Below are positions 20,694-32,494 of a stretch of DNA of 64,000 nucleotides, one piece after another. Each line of letters begins with the position of its first letter. The stretch's first letter is position 1. This DNA comes from Actinostola sp. cb2023 (taxonomy: Eukaryota > Cnidaria > Anthozoa > Actiniaria > Actinostolidae): the NCBI GenBank assembly GCA_033675265.1, contig JAUJYZ010000504.1, forward strand, positions 388,501 to 452,500, in the 5' to 3' direction. Both the position numbers and the translations under genes were made by a program. A model generated the notes under the pieces. It was not told the origin of the DNA and made no database searches. It was given only the letters and a program-made list of their open reading frames with translations.

Positions 20694-23600
20694 TTAGTTG
20701 TTATTTTCCCTTATCCTGTACCGAGCCAACCAATCACGTACTTCCTTCGGTTCATAACCACGTGGAGCAATATCACCCTCGTACGTCACGACGCCATTAT
20801 GGATGACGTATAGCCGCTCAGGGAGTGCACCATAGGACAGCATTGCCTCATCCTTCATGTTATCGACCACGACTTGAGCCCACGGTGTGTGTTTTGCGAG
20901 GATCTGAGCTTCTTTGATTCTGTCATGCGCACTGCGGTGTTGTTCATATGCTTGACCATTCTGAAATCCGAAAGAAACGGGGGGAAATATGCTAATAAGT
21001 CTCTTTATTATTATTGTCGTTGATGTTTCTAGATCTATTTAGATAGAAGGATAGAGGCAAGCAAGAACGTATAAAACACAGACAATAGAGAGACATTGTA
21101 CTTTTTGTAGCCATAAGGGAAAAGAATATGTATAAACAGCAGTTGATGGCAAAGAAGGTGAATTGAGGGTGTCAAAGGTTGAAAGTGGTGGGGAAAAAAC
21201 GAGGCAGGAGAAATAAAGTGCATGTAGACATAAAGTATCTGCCTGTTACGAAGATCAAAGTGACTGTCTTTCACAATTTTATCAAATAAAGGTTTCTGAA
21301 GCTTTATGTGACGTAGTTTGAGTTTTAGTGCTAAATAAAGAACTTGAACTTGAGAGCTGAGTGACAAAACGCCAAGCCTAATACAGTACACGTCTTCCTT
21401 TCTTCCTTCCTTTCTTTCTTCCTTCCTTTCTTTCTTCCTTCCTTTCTTCCTTCCTTTCTTTCTTCCTTCCTTTCTTCCTTCCTTTCTTTCTTCCTTCCTT
21501 TCTTCCTTCCTTTCTTTCTTCCTTCCTTTCTTCCTTCCTTCCTTTCTTCCTTCCTTTCTTTCTTCCTTCCTTTCTTCCTTCCTTTCTTTCTTCCTTCCTT
21601 CCTTCCTTCCTTCCCGTTCCTTTGTCGTCAATTCGTTACGTTTGTTGGTTAGTTTGGAATGCTATTAAGTTCGTAGCAACGTCGAAAAAAAACCACACAC
21701 ACAGCAAAGATGTCATTCGAAATGTCAATTCGAATTGTCCCACGAAAATCGATGACTTTTCTGGAGCTTTTTTTCTAATAATTTCACAGGCAGCCCAAGC
21801 AATGGATTTGTACAGTGAAAGCACAGGCAGCCCAAGCAATGGATTTGTACAGTGAAAGCACAGGCAGCCCAAGCAATGGATTTGTACAGTGAAAGCACAG
21901 GCAGCCCAAGCAATGGATTTGTACAGTGAAAGGACAGGTTCGAAAATTGTAAAAATCAAAATATAATACATTTTAGCATACCTATATACAACGTTGTTTT
22001 GGGTGTTGGGCTAGATTTGAGCCTTTTTCACTTAGGTAGAGGAGGGGAAAAAATTAAAAAATACACAAAAATGCTCAAATCTAGCCCAATGCAGCCTACA
22101 AAACCCCCAAAACAACGTTGTTAAAATTTATTATATTTTGATTTTTACAATTTTCGACCCTAGCTGTTCTTTCACTGTACAAATCCATTGTTGCCTGTGA
22201 TAATTTCTGCTTTGCGTTTGGTTCGCGTGAGAGTTCACGACGTTGGATCAATATCGTTGACAGACTATCCAAACTATGCTTAATTATTTTCGGGTTTGTG
22301 TTTCAATCCAATCGAACCATCTGAACTGTGTATTAAGTGTAGAACCTGTGTAGAACACGCTGATCTTCAGAATGAAATCGTCAGCTCGAGCGTGAATGTA
22401 ACCAGTTATTAGATTTATTCTTAATATCACTATCATCCTTGGAACCGCCGACTTTTGGAATAGAAATTTCAGTATTGATGTTTTGATTTGGAGTCTTGTT
22501 TAACCTGACCTGTCATTCCAATATTGTTATTGATATCAACGGAATGACTCAACAAAATATCACGAGATGTTTTACGCTCAGTAGTATTCTGCAAATCAAA
22601 ATTTCGATCATGTTATTGCGAGCAGCTGGCCGTAAATGGGAAAAATGACGATTTTCTACCCTGTGATGTGTTTCATTGTTGTACGTTTGTACTGTACCGA
22701 CACAGGAAGCCCAAACTCTGATAGTCGCTCACACGTAGAACTAAGTAACCCTTTGTCAGTAGCATTCATTGTTTTTTTTTCTAGTGAGATTTTCTATCAT
22801 AGTTTGCGAGGATTACTAGCCTCTTCAAAAGAAAGCTTTGGCAAAGTAGCATGCACAGCCAGCTCTCACAGGGAAGGGAGAGGCTACACAGGCTAGCTAT
22901 GGTAAAGGGGTGGGCAGCTTCCAAGGGATGAACTTTCTAGTGCGGTTACGACCAACTTATTGCATGCTATCCAAATGGGTATTGCTCAACACTAAGAATT
23001 GTGTTGAAGATTTTAGCAATGAAAAAATAGTCGAAATTCAATGAACTTAATCAATGAATTGCTACAAGAAGTTGTCAGGAAGCTGAGACGAAACCGCAGA
23101 TGCATTCCTTGACCTTTTCTATCGTGTTATTTCATTCTTTGTTTTGTCCTGTTGTTTTGATATTATTCTTGTCAGCGTGAATGCGCAAAACAACACGAAG
23201 TATACTACAATTACCCTATGGACCCGAATAAATCCATCGAATTCCTGCACTCTATGCGTTCTTATGAAGAGTGCACGCGCGTGGTACACCTAGTTTACAT
23301 GATAAATTGTTGGAAATAAATTGTTTACAAGTGACTGAGATAACTTACGTTGAATTGCCATCCTTCGACCGTGTGAGCCTCTTGGATGTACACAATCAAG
23401 AAGTCAGCGACATCAGCGAAATCTTTCTGGATTTCGCCGAATTCGCGCAACTTCCCGATAAACGGAGGTCAGCTGCTACTACCAAAGTTCAGCACCAACG
23501 GTCTTGTCCCCTTTGCGTAGCTTAATAGTCTCACTTCTTTGCGCCCATCTAGCTGATGCAGCATCGGATTGGGGGCAGGCAGGCCATGTCTTGCAGTTTT

Positions 23601-23849
23601 CAAGGTGCCAATCATCACGACTTTCGACTGCAGTTTGTACATCTGCCATTTGAAAGCTGTGTCCCAGTATTCCTCTTTTTGCATGACCATTTTAACGGTC
23701 CAGTCGAACCACTTTACAGTCGTAAAGTTGCGAATGAAGGGAAGCTGATGGAGAAACTTGAAGACGATGAACTCCAAAGTCATCAGGATTTGGAAGAGAA
23801 AGAATGTAGCGTAGGCAGAAACACGCTCTAGACGGAGAACCATCTTCAT
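20694..23849 (-). CDS. DIO: Selenocysteine iodothyronine deiodinase-like enzyme
   Basis: Predicted thioredoxin-fold reductive deiodinase of the DIO family. Exon 1 is 23849-23349 and exon 2 is 20960-20694, with GT-AG junctions in phase 0, giving 255 residues. An N-terminal hydrophobic anchor (residues about 10-32) fits the membrane-bound topology. The conserved NFGSSS is followed by an in-frame TGA (codon 127) and then PPFIGKL. Known deiodinases have NFGSCT-Sec-PPF, with Sec at about 126 in DIO1. Downstream features are the catalytic-type His in EAHTVEGWQF, HRSAHDRIKEAQ, and the C-terminal ALPERLYVI...GYEPKEVRDWL signature. Conserved reading frame after TGA argues against a nonsense mutation. 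No convincing SECIS stem-loop was identified by eye in the 3' region, which is the main gap. What substrate it uses in a cnidarian is unknown; other iodinated phenols are possible. Confidence 0.88.
21393..21615. repeat. TTCC/TTTC microsatellite in deiodinase intron
   Basis: About 220 bp of interrupted TTCCTTCCTTTC repeats. A long open frame across it is an artefact of the repeat. Confidence 0.95.
21784..22200. mobile_element. MITE with 5-bp TSD and 37-bp tandem arm
   Basis: The ends TCACAGGCA and TGCCTGTGA are flanked by the 5-bp repeat TAATT (21779-21783 and 22201-22205). The arms match over TTGTACAGTGAAAG and TTGTAAAAATCAAAATATAA. In the left arm a 37-bp unit (CACAGGCAGCCCAAGCAATG then GATTTGTACAGTGAAAG) is present four times. 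The element lies in the deiodinase intron. Confidence 0.75.
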
Positions 23850-25440
23850 GCAGGAGTACCAGTTCGTTCACTGCTGACGACTCGTGATGTGTAGCTGTAG
23901 TTCCTGTTGCACGCAGATGAAATGATGCAGCACCGAGCACAATCGGTTCTATTCGAGGACCATACGCTCGATTCGCATGCTGACTGCCTGATGACTCATC
24001 CACTTTTCCTATTTATCCAACACTAAGTATGACACCTCAAATTTAGTTCATCTGGAGTCAACTCCGTAACTGGCAGCTCGAGTAACTGTGCAAGCCCACT
24101 ATCGTCCGCTTTTGTCCTAACAAATCCTTCTCAAGATGCGTCGAAGTTGTACGACGTGAGAAGATTATGGAGTAGCTAATGATGATGTTGGATCCAGTAT
24201 TATCGACAGGGGACAGAGTTCGCGTGACTTACTGAAAGTTGTTGTCGGGAATGATATCAGCTCATGAATCGTCAGAGTTAACCTTTTGGAAACAAGGTCG
24301 GTTCACTAGAAACGCTCTATTGAAACTCATTCAACCTTAGTACAACTTACACGCAATTCAAAGACTATTTTATCTGATAATTACACTAAGTTTAAACAAT
24401 CAAACAAAGAAGTTAAGTTTCTCACCATACCACCACTGACTTCAAATCGCAAGGAAACAGGCTAGGACGTAAGCGAAATGGACTAGCTTCCAGGACTGGG
24501 TGGGTCGATATAGAACAACTATTTTATATCAAGTGGCCCCCGCTGTCATGACGGAGTCGTGGAACGACGGCATTCATTGTATTAAACGCTCAGCAACATA
24601 AACAACGGAAAAAATTAAATTAGTTTGGCACAAACACAGAGAGCATTCAACTCTGCCCCCTATAGTTATCGTCCTCATGGCGCCTTTGAGGGAGGGATAC
24701 GCCGAATGTAGAGCAAAATAAATGCATCGAGAGTTAGTGCGGTATATTTCCAGAAATGTCTACGGAGACTTGAAACACAAAAACAAAGGGAGCCGACTAG
24801 GTAAATTTCGAACCGTGACCGTCTCCTATAAAAAAGTGGATGTACGTTCAACAATATCAATGCACTTGAAATTGTACGTAATGGGAGGGATTGTGAATCT
24901 AGACACGCAAGCTGCATTGTGATGCTACCGTACTGTAGCACTCCAGTTACCCTTTCTTTGTTCTGTTCTTTATCTTCAAAAAGTATTTCCAGCGATTTGT
25001 TCACGCTAAGACGATGGCAACCAAGTTGTTTAAGATCACGTGTCATCCTCGTCACCGTGAGACTAGTATGGTCGTACACCTACTTATATCTCGATATTGT
25101 ATACCATGCTGTATTATAATATAGCTCTGCAGTAATGAATCCTAAGCTCAACAATGCTATAAAAAAGTTATAATATATTATGTAATCCTGTAATGTAAGT
25201 GCACCAAGGCTCGTTAGTAGGTGTGTGAGAGGGAGGGGATAGAGGATGGAACAGAGGTAGTGCAGGATGGAGGGTTGGGTACTGAGAGGGGTCTAATGGA
25301 TTGTAGACATCACAGGATGAGTCGAGGTACATATTGGAGGGTAGCGTAAAGCATGGAGTAGAGGACGGGCAAGGCTGGGAAAGAGGGGTCTAAAGGAATT
25401 AATGCAGAATTAATGCAGGCAGAATGCAGGCAGAATTAAT
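23850..25440. other. Intergenic upstream of deiodinase
   Basis: No supported gene. The region next to 23849 should contain the deiodinase promoter. A minus-strand open frame at 24675-25079 (134 codons) has no motif I recognise and ordinary-looking composition; it is left uncalled. From about 25220 the sequence is G/A-rich, resembling a decayed form of the minisatellite further right. Confidence 0.4.
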
Positions 25441-25455
25441 GCAGGCAAGCGTAGA

Positions 25456-26183
25456 TTCTCCTTCATGGCTTCATCTCTTTGGAACAATTACCCTGACTCA
25501 GCCACCAAACTTACCTCCCTATCAAGTTTTAAACGATTCTCAAAGAACTTCTTTAAATCTAAACTTAAATGTACCGCCGAACTCAAGAACACTAGACTCT
25601 ATTAACCACGGACTCTATACCATCAATAACTGTCGGTTTGTCACACTACTGTACTCCAATTACACTGAAACTATTTATAGGGCTTAGATTATCATAGTGT
25701 TGATCCGACTTAGGTTTAGGATTTAAGACGATTTTCATATTTTAGATAGTAAACAAATATTTAGGTTTTAGCGTATATTAGTATTTAGTATTTAGTATTT
25801 AGTATTTAGAATCAATCATATTTGAAGTTTGTTCATATAGTCATTTGCAAAAATTCTGTTTGCCACGATATATCAATATATCGGGTGCATTATGGGTAAT
25901 TAAATAATACTATTTTGAGTTTTCTAACTTATTAAAAGCAAAACTTACAAACAACAAACGTAAGACTAAAATAAACATTATACTAAATATTTCTACCAAC
26001 TTTGCTGGCTTTAACCCGCTTTAATGGGAATTTTCGCTTATTTAATTACCCATAATGCACCTGATATATTGATATATTGATACTTCGTAGCGGCCAGAAT
26101 TTTTGCAATTGACTGTATATTTATATTTATCATTAGGAGGACCAGATTGGTAAAAAGCATAGCTTTATCTGTAATTCCTCGTT

Positions 26184-26219
<36 letters not shown>

Positions 26220-26220
26220 G
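25456..26220 (+). mobile_element. LINE remnant with TTA tail
   Basis: A short frame at 25456-25605 reads ASSLWNNYPDSATKL...SLSSFKRFSKN. It resembles the LWN-LP...SFKR segment found at the C terminus of non-LTR reverse-transcriptase proteins. The segment ends GTTAAATAAAGTG followed by (TTA)n at about 26189-26219, as expected for a LINE 3' end. The MITE at 25838-26115 is inserted in its untranslated part. The copy is severely 5'-truncated. Confidence 0.6.
25838..26115. mobile_element. TA-flanked MITE
   Basis: The inverted ends resemble AGTCAATTGCAAAAATTCTG. Inner arms contain ATATCAATATATCGGGTGCA and TTATGGGTAATTAAATA. It is flanked by TA. Confidence 0.7.
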
Positions 26221-26445
26221 TAGACATCACAGGATGGGTAAATCCCATACATAGTCAAGAGTAGGGTGAAGGCTTCAGTAGAGGGCATGGTAAGGTAGAG
26301 GGAGTTAAGAGGGTCATAGACATTGCGGAATGGGTAGAGATATATAGTCAAGGTAGAAGGGTAGAGAAGAGGTCGGGATAAGGTAGAGGGCCGGAACTAG
26401 AAGGCCATCATCATCATTATTAGGGTAAATGGTAGAGCAAATGCT

Positions 26446-27108
26446 GGGTATAGTAGAAGGAGTTAGATGGTCATGGACATCACAGGATGGATAGTAGAGG
26501 TGCATAGTCAAGGGTATAGTAGAAGGAGTTAGATGGTCATGGACATCACAGGATGGATAGTAGAGGTGCATAGTCAAGGGTATAGTAGAAGGAGTTAGAT
26601 GGTAATGGACATCACAGGATGGATAGTAGAGGTGCATAGTTAAGGGTATAGTAGAAGGAGTTAGATGGTAATGGACATCACAGGATGGATAGTAGAGGTG
26701 CATAGTCAAGGGTATAGTAGAAGGAGTTAGATGGTCATGGACATCACAGGATGGATAGTAGAGGTGCATAGTCAAGGGTATAGTAGAAGGAGTTAGATGG
26801 TAATGGACATCACAGGATGGATAGTAGAGGTGCATAGTCAAGGGTATAGTAGAAGGAGTTAGATGGTCATGGACATCACAGGATGGATAGTAGAGGTGCA
26901 TAGTCAAGGGTATAGTAGAAGGAGTTAGATGGTAATGGACATCACAGGATGGATAGTAGAGGTGCATAGTTAAGGGTATAGTAGAAGGAGTTAGATGGTA
27001 ATGGACATCACAGGATGGATAGTAGAGGTGCATAGTTAAGGGTATAGTAGAAGGAGTTAGATGGTAATGGACATCACAGGATGGATAGTAGAGGTGCATA
27101 GTCAAGGG
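26446..27108. repeat. 66-bp minisatellite
   Basis: About ten tandem copies of a 66-bp unit contain GACATCACAGGATGGATAGT and GGTGCATAGTCAAGGG. Units differ mainly at one C/A position (GGTCATGG versus GGTAATGG) and one C/T position. Because 66 is divisible by three, a long minus-strand frame is open through the array, but it is a repeat artefact. More diverged units extend left to about 26217. Confidence 0.95.
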
Positions 27109-27393
27109 TATGGCAGGGGCGGATCCAGGATTTTGCCAAGGGGGGTTCGATATCAGGAACTTGTGTCAGGTCTTACAACCCGTAATATTAAATCGCAAGA
27201 CTGTGGCAGGAAAAGTAGTGGGAACTGATTGAAATCGGACCTTTTTGTTGACAGTGATACAGCTAGCCCGAGCATGCAAAACCATTTACTACTCAGGGAC
27301 GTAGCTAGCCTACGCAAAAGTGAACCAAGGCCGCAGCAAATGGAAAATAAGTGGGGGCAAGCGGACAGCGAGCGCCGTAGGTGTGTGCCGCTA

Positions 27394-27395
<2 letters not shown>

Positions 27396-27423
<28 letters not shown>
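27396..27423. repeat. Poly-G tract
   Basis: About 28 consecutive G lie within the left arm of the composite hAT-like element. Confidence 0.9.
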
Positions 27424-27424
<1 letters not shown>

Positions 27425-27657
27425 GAGGGTTAATTTGGCATGCCCCCAGAAAATTTTGAAATCTAGAGGCTCGGTAATGCTATTTCCAGCGTTCTGTTCC
27501 AAGAGCTATTTGTGATTTACGCGTATCGCTAATTACTTCTTACACTGTCTCAGCAAACCAATGCATTTTGAAATAAAGTATAACACTTGCGAATTTCGAT
27601 GACTTTACTTCGCGAAAGTCCGTAAGAACGCGCTATGAATCGTGCTCTCTGGAGGCT

Positions 27658-27790
27658 GGTTTCCATATGATCGCTACGATCGTATGGAATCTTCCAAATG
27701 TGTTCAGCGATCGTAGAGATCCTGTGGTTTCCATATCGCTACGATTGCTTCGATCGCTAAGTAGAGTGTGGTTTCCATTTGATCGCTGAA
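27658..27790. repeat. GGTTTCCAT/GATCGCT repeat cluster
   Basis: Three copies of a GTGGTTTCCATATGATCGCT-like motif with internal palindromes (ATGATCGCTACGATCGTA) suggest one or more decayed small palindromic elements. Confidence 0.5.
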
Positions 27791-29724
27791 AAACATTGCC
27801 AAAGAGTTTAAAGCAAGTTCACACAACAGTGTTTATAACATCTGAACAACATATAACTAGACGCTCACTGAGCGTTCACTTGGCGGATGGATATGGGGTG
27901 CCAAGTGTCCAATAATTATATGTCAAAATTATATGAAAATTATATATAAATTATGTACATAAATGATATTATGTCACATAAATTGAAGTCATCCTATTTG
28001 CTTTATGTTAAACAATTGTGCTGGTTGAATTTCATTATGTCATATAATAACAGCCTTCTAACTACATTATATGAAACCATGGATATCACGGTCCTTTCGT
28101 TATATCATATAATGTAATCCTGCCTACTACATTATATGAAACCATAGATATCACGGTTCTTTCATTATATCATATAATAATGGACATAATGTATTATATC
28201 ATATAATGTAATCCTGCCTACTACATTATGTCAAACCATGGATATCACGGTCCTTTCATTATATCATATAATGTAATCCTGCCTACTACATTATATGAAA
28301 CCATAGATATCACGGTTCTTTCATTATATCATATAATAATGGACATAATGAATTATGTCATATAATGAATTACAGTCATATAATGAATTATATCATATAA
28401 TGAATTATATCATATAATGAATTATGTCATATAATGAATTATATCATATAATGAATTATATCATATAATGAATTATATCATATAATGAATTATATCATAT
28501 AATGAATTACAGTCATATAATGAATTATATCATATAATGAATTATGTCATATAATGAATTATATCATATAATGAATTATATCATATAATGAATTATATCA
28601 TATAATGAATTATATCATATAATGAATTATGTCATATAATGAATTATGTCATATAATGTAAATACGTTTTCAATTGTATGCGCGATTATGTGCGCAGAGA
28701 GACATCTATACGCGAACGAACGAATGCCGAAGGCACGACTGCACGCCGAAAGCTGGAGAAGAAACCCCCTTGAATTACCGATCCAATCATATGACCTAAT
28801 GTGATCTTTCCACAAAAGGCCATTATGAGACCATTCTCGCGATAAATAACAATGTCCTCTCCTTGGAATCAACACGATGAATGCTATCACGAAGATGCTG
28901 CCGACGAACATGAATTCCACGTGATCGTAGATGACCCTGCACAAGGACCTCGCCGGCATCTATAACAAAGAAATATCATGTAAAAACTGAACATAATAAA
29001 AGGGAAAAAAACTGGTCCAAAAACTAGTTCAATCATGGGTGTGGTTCCTAGTTTCCTTGTATATAATTTACATGTATAAACTTGTATGTGTATTAAAGGC
29101 TACATTATAAGCAAGTCAGTATTCACTGAATCTATATATAAATCTATAATATAGGTATAGAGGCAATTATTTGTGTAGAGTATCTCATTGTTTTATATTG
29201 AGATTACAAGAGAATTTATACAGTTTGATTCGGCATGATTTTTGTATTTTTCCTGATTTTTCAAATAAGAACCTGTTTCAAATTTAGGGTCAACAGGTTC
29301 TTATAAAACAGGTTTTTATAAAATGTTAGCCTACCGAGGTTCTTAATCACTAACCGGGTTATAGAAGAACCAGGAGGCCCGTAAGAACATCGGTAGGCTA
29401 AACCCCCGCCATCGCCAGAAATTCCGGTCATTACTGAAACACCATTCGACATTAAAACAACTACCAAACTGTATGTGTTAGGTATATTTAGAGATCAATA
29501 TTATCGAAGAAACATTTTAGAAGCGAAATACTAACTCGTGTCTAAGAATGTTGATGAATCCATTTGGGGAAATTATTAAGTTTGGTACGATTAGTTGCTA
29601 TGGTTTGAACAAATATAAACATTTCTTTGTAAAATTTATTCGTGATTTTGATGATCTTTTGGGTGAAACCGCTGAGTAACTGCTGGCTCAGGATGACCGG
29701 AATTTCTGACGATCGGTGTATTTC

Positions 29725-29800
29725 TAGCCTGCGAATACAGCCGCGTTTTGACGCTCGCCACACGGGTATTGCGTCAAAAAGCGGCTGTATTCGCAGGCTA
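29725..29800. mobile_element. Small TAGCCTGCG-family MITE
   Basis: The palindrome TAGCCTGCGAATACAGCCGC...GCGGCTGTATTCGCAGGCTA is flanked by the partly matching 9-mers GTGTATTTC and GTGTATAAT. Confidence 0.7.
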
Positions 29801-29888
29801 GTGTATAATATCATTATACAATAGCTGATTGGTATAATTGAAAATATCATATATTTTGTGAGCAAAAGCGCTTGCATTTGTAATCAAA

Positions 29889-30704
29889 CAAGACGCTCAA
29901 TGAGCGTTCACTCGGGCATTGTGAAAAGGAAAATGTCAGTTGTTCGAGGAAGTACTTGAAAATGAATGCCAGTTGGTTGAAGAACAAGGACAATGTCAGC
30001 TGCGCGAGGAGAGACCTGACAATGACTGACAGTTGCGTGACGAGGGAGACTATGTATATACATGTATGTGTCGAGTTCATTTGATTTGCCTTTGAGTTCA
30101 TTTGATTACCTTTTGACTTTGAGTTCAATTGATTTGATTTTGATGAGTTTGTGTAAAGGCCCCCTCTCTAGCTTCAGATCCCGAAACGTCGAGTTTGGAA
30201 TCGAGTTCGGGTTCGAGTTACGGTTCGAACGTCGAATAAAACAAGGACATCTTCTTCAATACAATATAATTTCTCTGACGTCATGACAATCAGTGACAGT
30301 TGAGTGACGAGGGAGACTATTAGTCCGGTGAGTACGAACATGATACGTCTTGAGGTTGCATAGGTCAGATGGTTCCGATAACGGCCTCGCGTTTGTTTTA
30401 AAAAAAAAAATATTTTAAGCGAGCTTCTAGTCCTTTTACCACTTCTAGTCATTGAACGATGAACTAGAATCCTGACCTTTTAATAGCTTGAAGATCTACA
30501 GCTGCTTTCAAAACTAAGATTCATAATCTACTTGAGTCCTGTGTCTCCTTTATCTTTTCAAATCTGCGGAGTAATCTTGAAACTCCGGATACGATTAAAT
30601 ACGTCGCATACTCGTCATTTTGAAGCCGAACAAAACTACTACTACTACTACTACCGAAATCCGCATTTTCTAACTCGGGCGGCCTGCGGCCTGGGCCCGA
30701 GTAA
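29889..30704 (+). mobile_element. Hairpin-ended element, copy 1
   Basis: The 5' end is CAAGACGCTCAATGAGCGTT with ACTCGGGC just inside. The 3' end is the hairpin CTCGGGC-loop-GGGCCCGAG followed by TAA. The interior has no gene; the last 200 bp (from about 30495) are nearly identical to those of copy 2. It abuts copy 2 with no intervening base. Confidence 0.65.
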
Positions 30705-32494
30705 CAAGACGCTCAATGAGCGTATACTCGGGCTTATGATAAGGACAATGTCAGTTGCGTGAGGATCAAAAGACCTGACAATGACTCATAGTTGCTTGAC
30801 GAGGGAGAATATGTATATATGTGTGGAGTTCATTTGATTTGCTTTTGAGTTTGAGTTCATTTGATTACGTTTTGAAACTTAGAGTTCAATAGATGATTTG
30901 CTTTAATTTTGATGAGTTCAGTCGTGTAAAGGCCCAGTCGAAAACGCTGAACATCTTTTAGAGTTGGCCCACACGAATCGGCGTATGTGGTTTGTATGTG
31001 AGAGCGTATTTAAGAAGAACTGTGGATGGCTTGTCTTGAATACAACATAATTTACCTTTTGGCCAGATCAACTACTTCTTTCACTTCTAGTCGTCGAAGA
31101 CGATGGCTTAGGTCTTAGTAGTATCTGCTCTGATCAACAGGCTTTTTGGAAAACCCGAAATTTTCACGACTTTATATTAAGCCTTTGATTTTCCATCGAA
31201 TTTGCTATTTAATGCACTTTCAAATCGATTACATCAATTGTTCGGAATGGTTTTCTTAATTGTTCAAGGCAGAACAGCAAGAAGAAAGTACCAATAGCGA
31301 ACTTCTTTCTTCTCGTTCTTGTGATGCTTTTCTGATATCATTTTAGTCAAAATCAGAGTGAAAATATTCGGCCTAAAAAAAAACACAATACATCTGCTTG
31401 GAGCCGAAAGTTAGTTTTGTCGGACGTCCGCATTCAGAAAATAGATTTAGTGAAGTGAAGATTTCCCAGACCTTATACTGGAAGACTCCTTCTCTCTTCT
31501 TCATGGTGTGTTGATAGATTATAACTGTTTGAAAAAGAAACAAATACTAAGAGTGCGAATTGCGTACTGATGTTTGGTTGATGCTTAGGCCTTCGTCATC
31601 TCAACGGGGTACCCGTTTCTGGCGCCATCAATATGCAACAAGTGACCTCAAGTACGTTTGAAAACGTATGATATACGTCTTCGAACAATCGAAGATCTTT
31701 ATCGATACTCATCGATACAAATAATCTTTCTCGTCACGCAACTCTCATTGTCATATTAAATACCCGACTATACGCTCATTGAGCGTCTTCTTCTTCAACA
31801 GATCCCTAATCTCTAATGACGTTTTGATTTTGATTGTATTTTTGCCGTTCACTGACTTGTTTTCAGCGTGGAAATTCTGCTTTAAATAGCGCTGTGCCGC
31901 GGTTCTAAAATTAATGCGCTTTTGTATTGTGCAAGTATATAAATAGGCTATTAAAACAACTTTGGCATGACCCCAAATTTCGGACATTGAGCTTGTTTAG
32001 CTTTGCTTTAATTGATAAAGTTTTGAAGTATGATTTCTACGATTTCTTTTCCTTCTGAATTTTTCAAACGTCGAATCGAATAAACATCCATCATTATATA
32101 TCTGAGAAATGTGTTTCGTTTTATTGCCGGATACTTTTTAAACGGGTTTTCACGGCGCGTGACGACAGTCAGGCAGCAAGCAAAGCGATATTAGCTATCT
32201 AAACAAAATCTACTGAAAAATCAAACCCTTGCTCTCTAGCTTCAGAGACATAATACGAAGCTGCCCAGTAACGGATTATTAACGACATGTTGCTTTCAAA
32301 ACTAAGATTCATAATCTACTTGAGTCGTGTGTCGTATTGTTTTTTCTTATCTGCTGAGTAATCTTGAAACTCCGGATACGATAAATACGTCGCATACTTT
32401 CGTCATTCTTTAACCGACTAAAAAAACTACGACTACTACTACTACCGAAAAACGCATTTTCTAACTCGGGCTTCCTTCGGAAGGGCCCGAGTAA
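30705..32494 (+). mobile_element. Hairpin-ended element, copy 2
   Basis: It starts CAAGACGCTCAATGAGCGTA and ends CTCGGGCTTCCTTCGGAAGG-GCCCGAG-TAA. A further 5' end in reverse orientation (31765-31791) is embedded, so the copy is composite. The 3' boundary coincides exactly with the break in the transposon exon at 32495. Confidence 0.65.

Noticed and set aside
21035..21631. 198-codon frame rich in Lys, Arg, Glu and Gly
   Set aside because: Its coding appearance comes entirely from the TTCC/TTTC microsatellite.
23692..24003. 103-codon minus-strand frame overlapping the deiodinase first exon
   Set aside because: It is a shadow frame of the real exon.
24675..25079. 134-codon minus-strand frame
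   Set aside because: No recognisable domain, no splice partners and no conservation evidence available.
26314..27105. 263-codon open frame with a 22-residue repeat
   Set aside because: It is an open frame produced by a 66-bp minisatellite; no start context, splice evidence or conserved domain.
28627..28959. 110-codon frame with hydrophobic N terminus
   Set aside because: It lies in the inverted arm of the 7.4-kb element and has a diverged partner in the other arm; no family recognised.
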